Assembly: GCF_900176165.1 (NCBI RefSeq)
Contig: NZ_FWWU01000006.1
Span: forward strand, 1-64,000
DNA length: 64,000 nt
Direction: 5' to 3'
From: Deinococcus hopiensis KR-140
Lineage (GTDB): Bacteria; Deinococcota; Deinococci; Deinococcales; Deinococcaceae
Positions 33,318-42,456 of the stretch are shown here, piece after piece. Made by a program: the position numbers and the translations under genes. The stretch's first letter is position 1; the number at the start of each line of letters is the position of its first letter. The notes under the pieces are model-generated. The model worked only from the letters and a program-made list of their open reading frames with translations. It made no database searches and was not told where the DNA came from.

Positions 33318-35114
33318 TCAGCTTCCGCCCAGAAACAGTTTTTCAACCTCCCTGGGGGGCAGGGGGCGTGCAAAGAGAAACCCCTGGGCCAGGTCGCACC
33401 CGAGACCTTTGAGCGTGGCGCGCTGCGCCTCGGTCTCCACCCCTTCGCCCACCACGGGAATTCCCAGGCTATGCCCGAGGGTGATGACGGTCGACGCCAG
33501 GGCCAGCGCCTTGGGTACCGTCGGGACGCCCCGCGTGAAGGAGCGGTCCACCTTCAGCTGGTGAACGTCAAGGTGTTGCAACTGACTGAGGTTGGAAAAC
33601 TGGGTCCCGAAATCATCCAGCGCGGTGCGCACACCCAGCTCGCACAGTTGCTGCGTCAACTTGGGAGCGGCGCTGAGCTCTGAGAGCAGGGCGCTTTCCG
33701 TCACCTCCAGGAGCAGGCGTTCGGGTGGGCAGCCCGTTTCACGCAGCGTGCGCCGCACCATGTCCAGAAAGCCAGCGCTTTCCCACTGCCGGGCAGAGAC
33801 ATTGATGGACAGGTCCCAGACGGGCGCACCGGCGTTGAGCCACGCCACGAGTTGCGTGCAGGCTTCCCGCAGGGTCCACTCGCCCAGGGCCACGATCAAG
33901 CCGCTCTCTTCCGCGACCGGGATGAAGTCTTCCGGACGGGCCCAGCTTCCGTCAGCGCGCGGCCAGCGGACCAGGGCCTCAAAGCCCACCACCTTGCCCG
34001 TCCGCAAGTTCACCTGGGGCTGGTAGTGCAGCCGCAGCTGCCCCCGCTCCAGCGCAGAGCGCAGCTGGCCTTGCAGCCGGAGTTTGGCCTGGGCCGCCTC
34101 CGACATCGCCTCACTGTAGAAGCAATACCGCAGGTGCGGTGACGCCTTTGCGCTGTACATGGCCGTGTCCGCGGCCAGAAGCAGGGCGGCGGCGTCCACA
34201 CCGTCGTGGGGGTACAGGCTGATCCCAAGGCTCGCGCGCGTCCGGACGGCCTGTTGGGCAAGTGCGAAGGGCCTGTCAAACGCTTCCAGAAGTTTTGTCG
34301 CCACCTGCATGGCCGCGAGCGGCTCCCGCAACTCGGGAAGCAGAATCGCGAACTCGTCTCCGCCGAAGCGCGCCACGGTGTCTTCCGAGCGCACCACCTC
34401 GCACAGGCGCTCGCCCACAGCCTTGAGGAGCCCGTCTCCCACGGCGTGCCCGAGGGAGTCATTGATGCGTTTGAAGCCGTTCAGGTCCAGCATCATGACG
34501 GCGGCCGGATGACCGAGTCGCTCCGCCTGACGCAGCGCCTGCTCCGCGCGGTCAAAGAAGCGCAGGCGGTTGGGAAGACCGGTGAGGGCGTCGTGGTGCG
34601 CGAGGTAGGCGCTGCGTTCCTGGGCTTCCCGCCAATGGAGGGCGGTCAGGCGGAGTTCGAGCTCATCCATGACCACGGCCGCCAGGTCCATCAAGAGGCC
34701 GAGCTCCTCTGAGGTGAAGGTGCGCACCTCCAGGTCGAACACGGCAAATGCGCCAATCCGCTGCCCATCCGGGGTGATGAGCGGCGCACCCGCGTAGGCA
34801 CGGGCGTGTTCGGCGGTAAGCATCCGGTCCTTCTGGAAGCGGGGATCGGCCTGAATATCCGGAACGGTGAAGGCGCCACTGCTTTCGATGGCCCATCCAC
34901 AGCAGGCGTCCTCGCGGCGAAGTCCCTGCAAATGCGTGCCTACGCTGGATTTGAACCATGTGGAATGCGCCGCCACGAGGTTGATGATGACGATAGGGAC
35001 GCCGAGAACGCTTTGCCCCATACGGGCGAGGCGGTCGAGGGCCTCATCCGGCGGCGAACCGAGCACCTCGTAGCGGTAGAGCGCAGCCAATCGTTGGTGC
35101 TCGGCGTCCGACAT
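33318..35114 (-). CDS. GAF-GGDEF-EAL c-di-GMP protein
   Basis: 598 aa, soluble. GAF-like sensor about 20-155 (FKSSVGTHLQGLRREDACCG, WAIESSGAFTVPDIQADPRF). GGDEF domain about 165-330 with intact GGDEF at 251-255 and an RSED inhibitory-site motif just before. EAL domain about 345-595 with EAL at 379-381, INVSARQ, LEVTES, ALDDFG at 498-503, KVDRSF and EGVET. Both catalytic motifs are intact, so either diguanylate cyclase, phosphodiesterase or both are possible. ATG 35114 follows AAGGAAGC. Divergent from the RsbQ-like hydrolase 479 bp away. Confidence 0.92.
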   Translation of the reverse strand: MSDAEHQRLAALYRYEVLGSPPDEALDRLARMGQSVLGVPIVIINLVAAHSTWFKSSVGTHLQGLRREDACCGWAIESSGAFTVPDIQADPRFQKDRMLTAEHARAYAGAPLITPDGQRIGAFAVFDLEVRTFTSEELGLLMDLAAVVMDELELRLTALHWREAQERSAYLAHHDALTGLPNRLRFFDRAEQALRQAERLGHPAAVMMLDLNGFKRINDSLGHAVGDGLLKAVGERLCEVVRSEDTVARFGGDEFAILLPELREPLAAMQVATKLLEAFDRPFALAQQAVRTRASLGISLYPHDGVDAAALLLAADTAMYSAKASPHLRYCFYSEAMSEAAQAKLRLQGQLRSALERGQLRLHYQPQVNLRTGKVVGFEALVRWPRADGSWARPEDFIPVAEESGLIVALGEWTLREACTQLVAWLNAGAPVWDLSINVSARQWESAGFLDMVRRTLRETGCPPERLLLEVTESALLSELSAAPKLTQQLCELGVRTALDDFGTQFSNLSQLQHLDVHQLKVDRSFTRGVPTVPKALALASTVITLGHSLGIPVVGEGVETEAQRATLKGLGCDLAQGFLFARPLPPREVEKLFLGGS

Positions 35115-35592
35115 GCTTCCTTATACTGGGTCTATTCACGTCCGTGGTGAACAAGCACCTCGGGGCTTGCCCATGAAGCTCCGCCTTGAAGACGCCGCGG
35201 GGCGCGCCCCACGGCGTCTGCCCCTGCCCTGGGAGACCGGTCACCCCCGCGCCGCTGCCCGGACGTCCTCCACAAACCCACTGGAACAGTGTAAAATATA
35301 TACGAGACTGCACCACAGAACGTCTTCCCCGCCTTCCCCCCTGCGTGCACCGCTTCTGCCCTCCTTGGCCCAGAGCTTCCCTGGCCGCCGGCTCCGCGGC
35401 GGACAGAACCTGGTTCGCAGCGCGCCCGTTAGGGGGCGGACCACCTGCCGAATTGGGCCCACCACCCTCCCGGGACCCCGCTTTCCCCGTCAACTGTGCG
35501 CCGCCGTCCCAAGCATGGGGGGAAGCGCCCTGTAAGCTGAGAACGCATTGGGGATCAACCTGCACCGCCGGCTCCCCACAAGGAGACCACCC
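35115..35592. other. intergenic region between divergent signalling genes
   Basis: Contains an AT-rich TAAAATATATAC at about 35292-35303 in otherwise very GC-rich DNA, the likely promoter or a recurring motif (also near 36935 and 42215). No gene. Confidence 0.4.
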
Positions 35593-36450
35593 GTGCTGAT
35601 CGCCACCCCGCCGACGCAAGCTGACCCCCATTTCGCCGTACCCATGCAGATTGCCGACCGCTTGAATACGCGGATCCGCGGGAGTGGGGAACGGACCCTG
35701 CTGTTTGCCCACGGTTTCTGCTCCACGCAGGAGGTTTTTGACCGGCAGGTGGAAGCTTTTGCTCCCCACTACCGCACCGTGACCTTCGACCTCGCTGGAT
35801 TCGGCGCGTCTCATCCATCGAGCTGGCATCCCGAGCGGCACAGCGCCCTGGAAGGGTACGCGGCCGATCTGGTGGACCTGATAGACGCGCTGGACCTCCA
35901 GCGCATCACGCTGGTGGGCGCCTCCATGAGCGCCATGACGGGCCTGATGGCGTCGGTGGCGCGTCCCGAGCGCTTCGAGGGGCTGGTGTTTGTCTCCGGA
36001 TCGCCCCGCTATCTCAATGGCGACGGCTACTTCGGGGGCTTTGACCGAGAATCGCTGGACGGGTTCTACGCGCTTGTGGGCGGCAGCGTGTACTGGAGAA
36101 AGGCCGTGACCGACATGCTCCTGAACCTGCAGGGCGCCGAGACGCTGGAGGACGTGGCCCGTTCTGTGGACTGTACCCGCACCGAGGTCGCCTACACCGC
36201 TGCGCGCGCCATCTTCGAGTCCGACTGCCGGTGCTGGCTGGCCCGGGCGCGTCATCCCGTGCTGGTCACGCAGACGCGCGCCGACGAAGCGGTCCCCGAA
36301 GCCGTGGGGCATTACCTGGCCCAGGCCCTGCCCGACGCGCAGCTGGCATTTCTTCCAGGCCGGGGCCACCTGCCCATGCGCACCCAGCCGGAGGCCTTGA
36401 ACGCCCTGCTCAGCGCGTTTCTGGAAAGGACTGCGCCCCGCGCCGGGTAA
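35593..36450 (+). CDS. RsbQ-like alpha/beta hydrolase
   Basis: 285 aa. Family pattern of RsbQ: LLFAHGFCSTQEVFDRQVEA, YRTVTFDLAGFGASHPSSW, HSALEGYAADLVDLIDALDL, nucleophile Ser in VGASMSAMTGLMA, VFVSGSPRYLNGDGYFGGF, Asp in QTRADEAVPEAVG, His in GRGHLPM. RsbQ supplies a small molecule to the PAS phosphatase RsbP in the Bacillus energy-stress pathway; here no RsbP is adjacent, but a GAF-GGDEF-EAL protein is divergent. AAGGAG seven bases before GTG 35593 decides the start. Confidence 0.85.
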   Translation: MLIATPPTQADPHFAVPMQIADRLNTRIRGSGERTLLFAHGFCSTQEVFDRQVEAFAPHYRTVTFDLAGFGASHPSSWHPERHSALEGYAADLVDLIDALDLQRITLVGASMSAMTGLMASVARPERFEGLVFVSGSPRYLNGDGYFGGFDRESLDGFYALVGGSVYWRKAVTDMLLNLQGAETLEDVARSVDCTRTEVAYTAARAIFESDCRCWLARARHPVLVTQTRADEAVPEAVGHYLAQALPDAQLAFLPGRGHLPMRTQPEALNALLSAFLERTAPRAG

Positions 36451-36479
36451 GCGCGCGGGCAGCAGCAACGCGCCCAACG

Positions 36480-36620
36480 TGCGGTGGAGTCCAGGTGCCG
36501 GTACGCCGGGCGCCTTTCGTGCGGCCTGGCCATGCGGCGTACCGCGCCGCCTCGCCCGTCAGCAAAACCGCGCCTTACCGAGACCAACGCGTGGGCCCAG
36601 CAGCACCTGGACGACCCCGC
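36480..36620 (+). repeat. repeat family E, copy 1
   Basis: GCGGTGGAGTCCAGGTGCCGG, GCGCCGCCTCGCCCGTCAG and GGCCCAGCAGCACCTGG align with 38549-38690. It follows the hydrolase stop by 30 bp. Confidence 0.5.
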
Positions 36621-37400
36621 AAAGCCGGCAACACCTCTGACGTGGTCAGCAGCGGCCCGAGCGACCCTGAATGCCAAGGAGCCGTGAGGGGCGCCCCTCC
36701 CACTTTTGGTTGTCGGTACAGACGGCGTCTTCTCAAACTTGATCCACAACTGCGCAATGGGTCTTGACTTCATGCCCCTTACATAAGCGTCTTCCCCGCC
36801 CCTCTGCCCGTGCCGACCACCATCACGCGCTGCCACAGAAGCACTCAGCATGCGCCTTCAACCACGGTGATCAGAAATTCACCCCCAAGTCTACCCGGTC
36901 GGTGAACCGATGCGGTTAAAGTGCGCAAAATATATACCCCACCAGCTTCTAAAGCCTCCCGCCTGCCCTCCCCCACGCCTAGGCCAGCCACCCGCACGTC
37001 AGCTCCGGCGCTGCCCAGTGCCCTGGGTTGACGCCGCGAAGGGAGAAAGGAGGGGTTCTGGGTCCAGAGGAGCCCCTCTTCCAAGGCGGATGCGGGCTTG
37101 GTCGCCGTGCCGGCCCGGTGCGGGTCGCCGAGAGCTCCAGCACAACCATGGTCTGGGACGGAGCTCTCCGCGTTTGGCACGGTAGCGCTGGGGGACTTTT
37201 CCCACTTCTCCCCAGGCGGTAGACGGCCAGCTCTGGAGGCGGCCTCCGCGCTGCACGGTACCAGGCGATGGTGGCCCATCGCCCGGAGCCTTCCCAGGCG
37301 GCGTCTGCCCCGGACAGGTGATGGGCCAATCCGCGCGCGGCGGCGAAACGGCCGCTTCCTGCAACGGGAGCAGCGCGCACCTGCCGCATTCAGCCGTGGT
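36621..37400. other. gene-free stretch
   Basis: A possible fragment of repeat A (GGAGCCGTGAGGGGCGCC) is at about 36667. AAAATATATAC occurs at about 36935. No convincing gene. Confidence 0.4.
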
Positions 37401-38498
37401 TTAGTAGCGGTACTGCGTGGTCTCGCTGACCTGTACGCTCAGGGTGCGGCCTACACCGCGCGTGACGGTCACGGTCACGGCGCTGGCCCCCTTGACCAGC
37501 ATCCCCTCATAGCCCATGGCGGTCTGCCGGGTCGACTGCAGGGCGTAGCCCTGACGTTGCCACTCGCCGACCTTCTGGTCATAGGCGCTGCGCGCGGGGT
37601 CTTGCACCTGGCCCGAGACGGCGCCGAGCAGGCTGCGGAACAGGTCGAGCACCGTGGCCGCGCCCGGCTGGGCCACCGGAGCGGGTTGCGCGGCCTGCGC
37701 GAAATCTACATTGACGTTGCTCACGCTTCCCGCCCGGATGGTGACGGTCCCTGTAAAATCACGCTGGCCCGCAGCTTGCACGCGCACGGGGTATGTCCCG
37801 GGGCGCAGGTTGCTGTAGGTCGCGTTGGCGGTCCCCAGGCGCTGCTCGGCCAGGAAGACGGTCGCCCCGCTGACGTTCGTGCCCACAAAGAGGCTGCCCG
37901 TCGTCACGGGGGTCTGGGGCACAACGGAGAAGAAGGCCGTGTTGGTCGTCCAGCTCTGCGGTGGAACGGGATTGACCACGATGCTCAGGGCCTGCGCCAG
38001 CCCCTCCTGGCCGCGCGCCGTAACGGTGGCGAACTGGTCTTGCTGGGACTTGAAGGCGCTGAGCTGCGAGAGGTCCAGCGGGGTGAGGCTGGCGAGCGCC
38101 AGCACCTTGTTCAGCCCGTTCTCACCGTCCACGGTGAAGCGGAAGTTGCTGCCCGCGGGGGGAAACACAGCGGTCGTGTTCGCCTTGATGAAGTTCTCGC
38201 CGCCCAGGCGGTTGGGCAGAATCTGGGTCACATCACCGGAGGCGTCCACGCTAAACAGGTACACGTAGGCGTCCTGATTCACGGTGGCGCTGATGCTCAC
38301 GTCTTCACCGGGCCGGTAGACGGGAACGGCGGCGCCTGTGGGGTCGCGGTCCACCCGCACGCTGACGCTGAGGTCCGCGGGCGCCGGATTGACGATGATG
38401 CTCTGGGCGCTCAGACGGGCCTGAGCGAGCGCGGGGGTCGGCAGGGCAACGCCCATGACCAGGGAAGCGGTCAGCAACTTCTTCATGAGGACCATCAT
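37401..38498 (-). CDS. secreted DUF4384/PEGA protein
   Basis: 365 aa. Signal peptide MKKLLTASLVMGVALPTPAL, cleavage after ALA. DUF4384 lies at about 30-160 (VPVYRPGEDVSISATVNQDA, YVYLFSVDASGDVTQILPNR). A PEGA domain lies at about 205-275 (GSLFVGTNVSGATVFLAEQR, LRPGTYPVRVQAAGQRDF). A C-terminal repeat-like part ends TTQYRY. Envelope-associated proteins of this type are common in Deinococcus. GGGAGGAGGG precedes tandem ATGs at 38498/38495; MKKLL starts at 38486. Confidence 0.85.
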   Translation of the reverse strand: MMVLMKKLLTASLVMGVALPTPALAQARLSAQSIIVNPAPADLSVSVRVDRDPTGAAVPVYRPGEDVSISATVNQDAYVYLFSVDASGDVTQILPNRLGGENFIKANTTAVFPPAGSNFRFTVDGENGLNKVLALASLTPLDLSQLSAFKSQQDQFATVTARGQEGLAQALSIVVNPVPPQSWTTNTAFFSVVPQTPVTTGSLFVGTNVSGATVFLAEQRLGTANATYSNLRPGTYPVRVQAAGQRDFTGTVTIRAGSVSNVNVDFAQAAQPAPVAQPGAATVLDLFRSLLGAVSGQVQDPARSAYDQKVGEWQRQGYALQSTRQTAMGYEGMLVKGASAVTVTVTRGVGRTLSVQVSETTQYRY

Positions 38499-38548
38499 CC
38501 CTCCTCCCTTTGATGATGGTCTGATGGAGGCGCGCCGAACGGGTTCGC

Positions 38549-38690
38549 GGTGCGGCGGAGTTCAAGTGCCGGTGACGTCAACTGCCCTCCGTACGAGCGG
38601 CCTCCGGCGTGCGCGCCGCCTTGCCCGTCAGGTAAGGTGCAAGCGGAACGAAAAATCCTGGTGATGACCCAGCAGAGCCTGGGCAACTGG
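38549..38690 (+). repeat. repeat family E, copy 2
   Basis: GTGCGGCGGAGTTCAAGTGC, GCGCCGCCTTGCCCGTCAG and GACCCAGCAGAGCCTGG correspond to copy 1. It lies upstream of the DUF4384 gene. Confidence 0.5.
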
Positions 38691-38915
38691 GTGGGATCAA
38701 ACGAGGTGAGGGCATCACCGACGTGACCTGCCCAAATTGCGAACACGTTTCATCCCAATGAAATGAATGCAGCGATACAGCAAGGATAAGAAAGCAAGAG
38801 TAACACCGTGGAAACTTTTTCAAATTATGCTTGATGGAACAAAGAGCAGACTGGAGATCGTCAATAACTTAAGTCAAAGAAATGTCTAGCGGATGGACGT
38901 GCGAGTTGTTCATAG
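38691..38915. other. AT-rich stretch
   Basis: A minus-strand signal-peptide-like frame (KKFPRCYSCFLILAVSLHSF, TTG start at 38823) is possible but degenerates. Otherwise the leader of the disrupted plus-strand ORF. Confidence 0.3.
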
Positions 38916-38993
38916 ATGGACTTATACGAGACCAAAGTGATTCTCGTATGTGGCAAAGTTGATGGTGAGGCTGTAAAGCTCGTCTATGAAGGC
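38916..38993 (+). pseudogene. 5' part of a 42-codon ORF split by IS701
   Basis: ATG 38916 reads MDLYETKVILVCGKVDGEAV then KLVYEG up to the IS701 end. The same frame resumes exactly at 40369 (CGVALMRQKVEITL) and, after the MITE-like element at 40411-40519, at 40522 (VP, stop). Family unknown. Confidence 0.5.
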
Positions 38994-39542
38994 CTAACTG
39001 TACTTCGGGGAAATCCAGAGTAGGACCAGGGAGGCCAGCATGACCGATGCTGGCCTCCAGCTATGCCAGGTGCTATGTCGCCCTGGGTCCGACACTTTCC
39101 CACTTGGTTTGCGCCCTTTCTAACGCACTTTCGCCACGCAGCACAACGGACTTGGGCACCGTTGTACGTCCGAGGATTGTGCAGCGCTGCGTCGCGGAAA
39201 AGCATGCACCCTCTGGCTGCCGTGGTCGCTCCTGGGAAAGAAGACCACGTTCAGCACTTCATCACCGACAGTCCCTGGACGACTCATCCCCTCGAAACGC
39301 TGCTGGCTGAGCGGGCCCAGCAGATGCTTGGAGGCAAAGACGCTGTCCTGATCATTGACGGTACCTGCCTGACCAAGTTTGGAACGAAGTCTGTGGGCGT
39401 GGCCCGTCAATATTCAGGACAGGTGGGCAAGATCACGTCCTGTCAGTGTCTGGTCTCCCTGACCTTGGCCCACTTGCCTGTCCCCCTGGCCCTACGACTC
39501 TTCCTCCCGCAGGAGTGGACCAGTGATCCGGTGCGTCTTCAA

Positions 39543-39573
39543 GCTGCTGGTGTTCCAGTGGAACACCAGCAGC
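39543..39573. repeat. 14-bp palindrome in the IS701 transposase
   Basis: Arms 39543-39556 and 39560-39573 are perfect with an AGT loop. It does not itself break the frame. Confidence 0.7.
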
Positions 39574-39651
39574 CGCAGACCAAATGGGCGTTGGCTCTTC
39601 AGGAGTTGGACCGGGTGCGCGAACACGTGACCTTCGGCATGGTTTTGGCGG

Positions 39652-39702
39652 ACGCTCGGTCAGCGCGTGGCGGAACTGGGGCGCCACGCGCTGACCGAGC
39701 GT
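39652..39702. repeat. 21-bp palindrome at the first IS701 frame break
   Basis: Arms 39652-39672 and 39682-39702 are perfect with a nine-base loop, exactly where the transposase changes frame. Confidence 0.85.
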
Positions 39703-40368
39703 GGACTGCTGTGGTCCGTCGGGATCACCCGCACGCAGAGGGTCTATCCCAAGGAGGTCCGATTGATCCCCATCCCCAAGTTCTTTCGGGGCAGAAGACC
39801 CAAGTCCCCCACCCCCTCAGAAGACCGGCAATCGGTCGAAGAGGTCCTCAAAGGTGCTGCCATGCAGCACCTGGTGTGGCGACATGGGACCAAGGGCCCC
39901 CCTCTCAGGACGCTTTGCCGCCGTGTACGTGCGTCTCGCCGATGGAGAGGAGAACGCGCAGGGCCAGCACCTTCCTGGGCAAGCCGCCTGGATTATTGGG
40001 GAACAACGCCGGGGAGAGGAACGCAAATATTACGTCTGCAACTTGCCCGAAAACACTCCACTTTCTCGTCTGGTGGAGGTGAACAAGCGCCGCTGGGCTT
40101 GTGAGCTGACGCACCGAGAGCTGAAGGACGAAGTCGGTCTGGACCACTTTGAGGGTCGTTCCTGGCAGGGCCTCCATCACCACGCCGTGCTGTGCATGGT
40201 GGCTCTGACCTTCCTTCAATGGTTGCGCTTGACCCAGCCCGATGACCTCAAAGGAAACACCGTTCCTACCATACGAGCGGAGGTGGGCCCCTGCCACCTC
40301 AATGCCGATCTTGTCGCGCCTGCACAGCTTTATTCAGTGGTCCCTGAATTTCCCCGAAGTACAGTTAG

Positions 40369-40410
40369 TGCGGAGTGGCTCTCATGCGCCAAAAGGTGGA
40401 AATCACTTTA
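40369..40410 (+). pseudogene. middle part of the disrupted 42-codon ORF
   Basis: Fourteen codons (CGVALMRQKVEITL) in frame with 38916-38993 once IS701 is removed; ended by the TA-flanked element at 40411. Confidence 0.45.
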
Positions 40411-40519
40411 TTGATCCCGGCATAAATCGGTATGGATCACGGTGGGACGTCATGTGTGCTGGCCACGTTCCTCATGCCTCAAGTCGGGTAGAACCGGTGC
40501 GAACTTACGCCGGGATCAA
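40411..40519. repeat. MITE-like repeat family D, copy 2
   Basis: Perfect 11-bp terminal repeats TTGATCCCGGC / GCCGGGATCAA, flanked by TA on both sides (40409-40410, 40520-40521). The interior matches 12808-12907. TA duplications are typical of IS630/Tc1-type MITEs. Confidence 0.8.
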
Positions 40520-40552
40520 TAGTTCCGTAATAGATACCAGGAGGTCAGCTTC

Positions 40553-40633
40553 ATGTTATCTACCGTCAATGGAGATGTCGCCGGTATACCAAAAGAGTAT
40601 TTATCTCAAGGGTGTATGGAAAATAGGGGTTGA
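40553..40633 (+). pseudogene. N-terminus of a gene cut by IS982
   Basis: AGGAGG eight bases before ATG 40553, then MLSTVNGDVAGIPKEYLSQG and CM before IS982 sequence takes over (ENRG, stop). It starts 23 bases after the reconstructed stop of the 42-codon ORF, so both were probably one operon. Confidence 0.5.
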
Positions 40634-41045
40634 CCTGTAGGGCAAAAAATGGAAAAGGGACGGTGTTATGGGCCGCCCTGACCTCACTTTACTGCCGCTG
40701 GTGGCGCTTTTACCCCACCCAGCCGCTGGATTGGGCGTCACATTCCCTCGAAACTGCTGCATCCACATGAAAAAGTCTCGGACGCAGACTTGCTTGCAGT
40801 GGCCCTTCTTCAGAACCTGAGCAAGGTGCCGCACTTCAGCCGCTGGTGGCGCTTTCCCAAACTCAACCACTTTCCGCACGCTCCGCCCGGGCCCCAGGTC
40901 CGCATCCGGCTCGCCCGGTTAACTCCCGTGGCCGAACAGTTGGCCGCTGAAGTCCAGGCACTGGACTTCGTCGCGGCGGATTCGCAGCCCCTGCCCGTTT
41001 CAACATTCAAGCGCGCTTGCCAGTGCAAATTTCGTGGGGCCTGAC
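40618..41045 (+). mobile_element. IS982 relic, 3'-truncated
   Basis: Left end AAATAGGGGTTGACC matches the IS982 end at 31140. Transposase start MGRPDLTLLPLVALLPHPAA, then a frame break, then MLAVALLQNLSKVPHFSRWW to QPLPVSTFKRACQCKFRGA, where homology stops. The catalytic C-terminus is missing. Confidence 0.8.
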
Positions 41046-41293
41046 CTGGATTCAAGACCTCTTGCGCAGTCGTGGGTCAAGTTTGAGGAAACACCGTCTG
41101 AATCGGCCAAAACCAATTTAAAATGACTTGGGTCCAAAAAGAAGTGCTTTTTTACCACTCAGACGACGTTTATGGAGCTTCGACTCCTTAGCGGTTCTCG
41201 CTACGCATCCTGTATCTATTTTCCAGGAATGGCGCGGATGTGGCTTGCCTCTCCGCGCGTTCGGCGGGAGGCGGACCGCCAGGCTGCACCCGC

Positions 41294-41830
41294 TCATGGC
41301 GCGGCCACCCCTCTCCCCCGAACGCTGGGGTCCTGCGCTTGACCGCCAACGGGCATGAACGCCATGGTCCAATTGGTCTCCCAGGTCTTGCCGCCGTCAT
41401 TGGAAAACGCTTGTTCCCAGCGGGGGTTCTCTCCAGGAATGGCGGTCCAGACAAAGCGAACCCTGATGGGCGCACTTCCAAGAACGTCGTCGGCGTAAAA
41501 CGTCCCCACATGCCCAGCAAATCGGCCGACGACTGGGACACCGAGCGTGGTGGGCGACCGGCCATCGAGCCACCAGATCGACCAGGTACCGGCCGCGGCG
41601 CAGTATGAGCGCACCGCAAGAGCGCGGACCGTCCCTGTGGGAAAGTGCAGGACGTTGTCCTCAAGGTTGCCGAAGCCGCCCAGCGTTTTGGTGGTCGACG
41701 AAGCCCCTTCAAACGCTGTCCACTGCGTGCAGTTCGAAAATAGGGCGCTCAGCCGGCGGTGGTTGACCCGCCAGTCACCGGTGATGAAGTCAAAGTCCTG
41801 AGGCGCGTTGGGATCGGGGGGCAGGGCCAT
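41294..41830 (-). CDS. DUF1579-like protein (178 aa)
   Basis: Start MALPPDPNAPQDFDFITGDW (ATG 41830). The core resembles a lipocalin-like beta-barrel: FDFITGDWRVNHRRL, TKTLGGFGNLEDNVLHFPTG, WSIWWLDGRSPTTLGVPVVG, FYADDVLGSAPIRVRFVWTA, WEQAFSNDGGKTWETNWTMA. This DUF1579-type fold is used by small cytoplasmic or exported binding proteins of unknown ligand. No signal peptide. GGTCAGGT precedes the start. Stands alone. Confidence 0.75.
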   Translation of the reverse strand: MALPPDPNAPQDFDFITGDWRVNHRRLSALFSNCTQWTAFEGASSTTKTLGGFGNLEDNVLHFPTGTVRALAVRSYCAAAGTWSIWWLDGRSPTTLGVPVVGRFAGHVGTFYADDVLGSAPIRVRFVWTAIPGENPRWEQAFSNDGGKTWETNWTMAFMPVGGQAQDPSVRGRGVAAP

Positions 41831-42324
41831 ACCTGACCGTACCTCCACGCTGCCCACACGAACAGAGCCGGTTTGCACCACCGGCAGCGGACCAGTCTCA
41901 GCGCGCAAACGTGCTGCCGGGGAGCGCCAGCCGCCGCGCTGGCGCTCCCCGCAGGAGGGCAGCGCCGGAGCCGTTCGTTTCCCACACAGCACGCGTTGCT
42001 GCAAAGCACACGCTGCTCAGGCGGGACCAGCAAGGCGCACGCCTGCACAGACGTCTCCGCCGAGTTCGCCCGGAGACGGGCGGCGGACGTTCCGCCGCGG
42101 TGGGGAGGCAAGTGCCGGATAGACGGCGCGGGCAGTATCGCCGGTGCTCCGCGCACTTGAGGGTGCCGCGCCTCCGGGCGAACTCGGCGGAAAAGGGACA
42201 AGAAGCTTGATTTTATATATTCTACTGTTTCCAGGGGCCCCAGCCCAGTTGCATTTGGCGGCCTCTCCCCCGCCGGCCAAGGAGGCCTGGGCGGCGGGGG
42301 CGCTGACGGGCGCGGCGTTCATAC
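41831..42324. other. gene-free stretch
   Basis: Very GC-rich except TTTTATATATTC at about 42212-42223. Between a minus-strand gene start and repeat B. No gene. Confidence 0.35.
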
Positions 42325-42420
42325 GGATTGCGGATCATCCGTTCCGTCCGCTCCGGCGCTTCCACGCCTGTGCGTCAGGGCCGCGCCACATCCGTATCCT
42401 TGCCCTCTTCACCTTCCCTG
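42325..42420 (+). repeat. repeat family B, partial copy
   Basis: TACGGATTGCGGATCATCCG, TTCCGTCCGCTCC and TTCCACGCCTGTGCGTCA match the left half of family B. Confidence 0.5.
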
Positions 42421-42456
42421 CTCCGCACCGCCGGCGCCTGGAGGCGGTGCTTTTCC

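Larger units (their letters stand above)
39063..40366 (+). pseudogene. IS701-family transposase, in three frames
   Basis: Frame 1 (39063 to about 39660): FPTWFAPFLTHFRHAAQRTW, VLIIDGTCLTKFGTKSVGVA with the first Asp, FGMVLADA with the second. Frame 2 (about 39667 to 39870): RHALTERGLLWSVGITRTQR. Frame 3 (about 39870 on): RRGEERKYYVCNLPENTPLS, LTHRELKDEVGLDHFEGRSW with the Glu. Two one-base changes separate them; the first coincides with a 21-bp palindrome at 39652-39702, the second lies near a 9-bp palindrome at 39852-39872. Confidence 0.85.
38994..40368 (+). mobile_element. IS701-family insertion sequence, 1375 bp
   Basis: Inverted repeats CTAACTGTACTTCGGGGAAA at 38994 and its complement ending 40368. 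No unambiguous target duplication (GGC left, TGC right). Inserted in a tiny ORF. Confidence 0.85.

Noticed and set aside
36766..36786. Half-site ACATAA with TTCATG upstream, reminiscent of an RDRM
   Set aside because: The palindrome is not formed and no damage-response gene follows.
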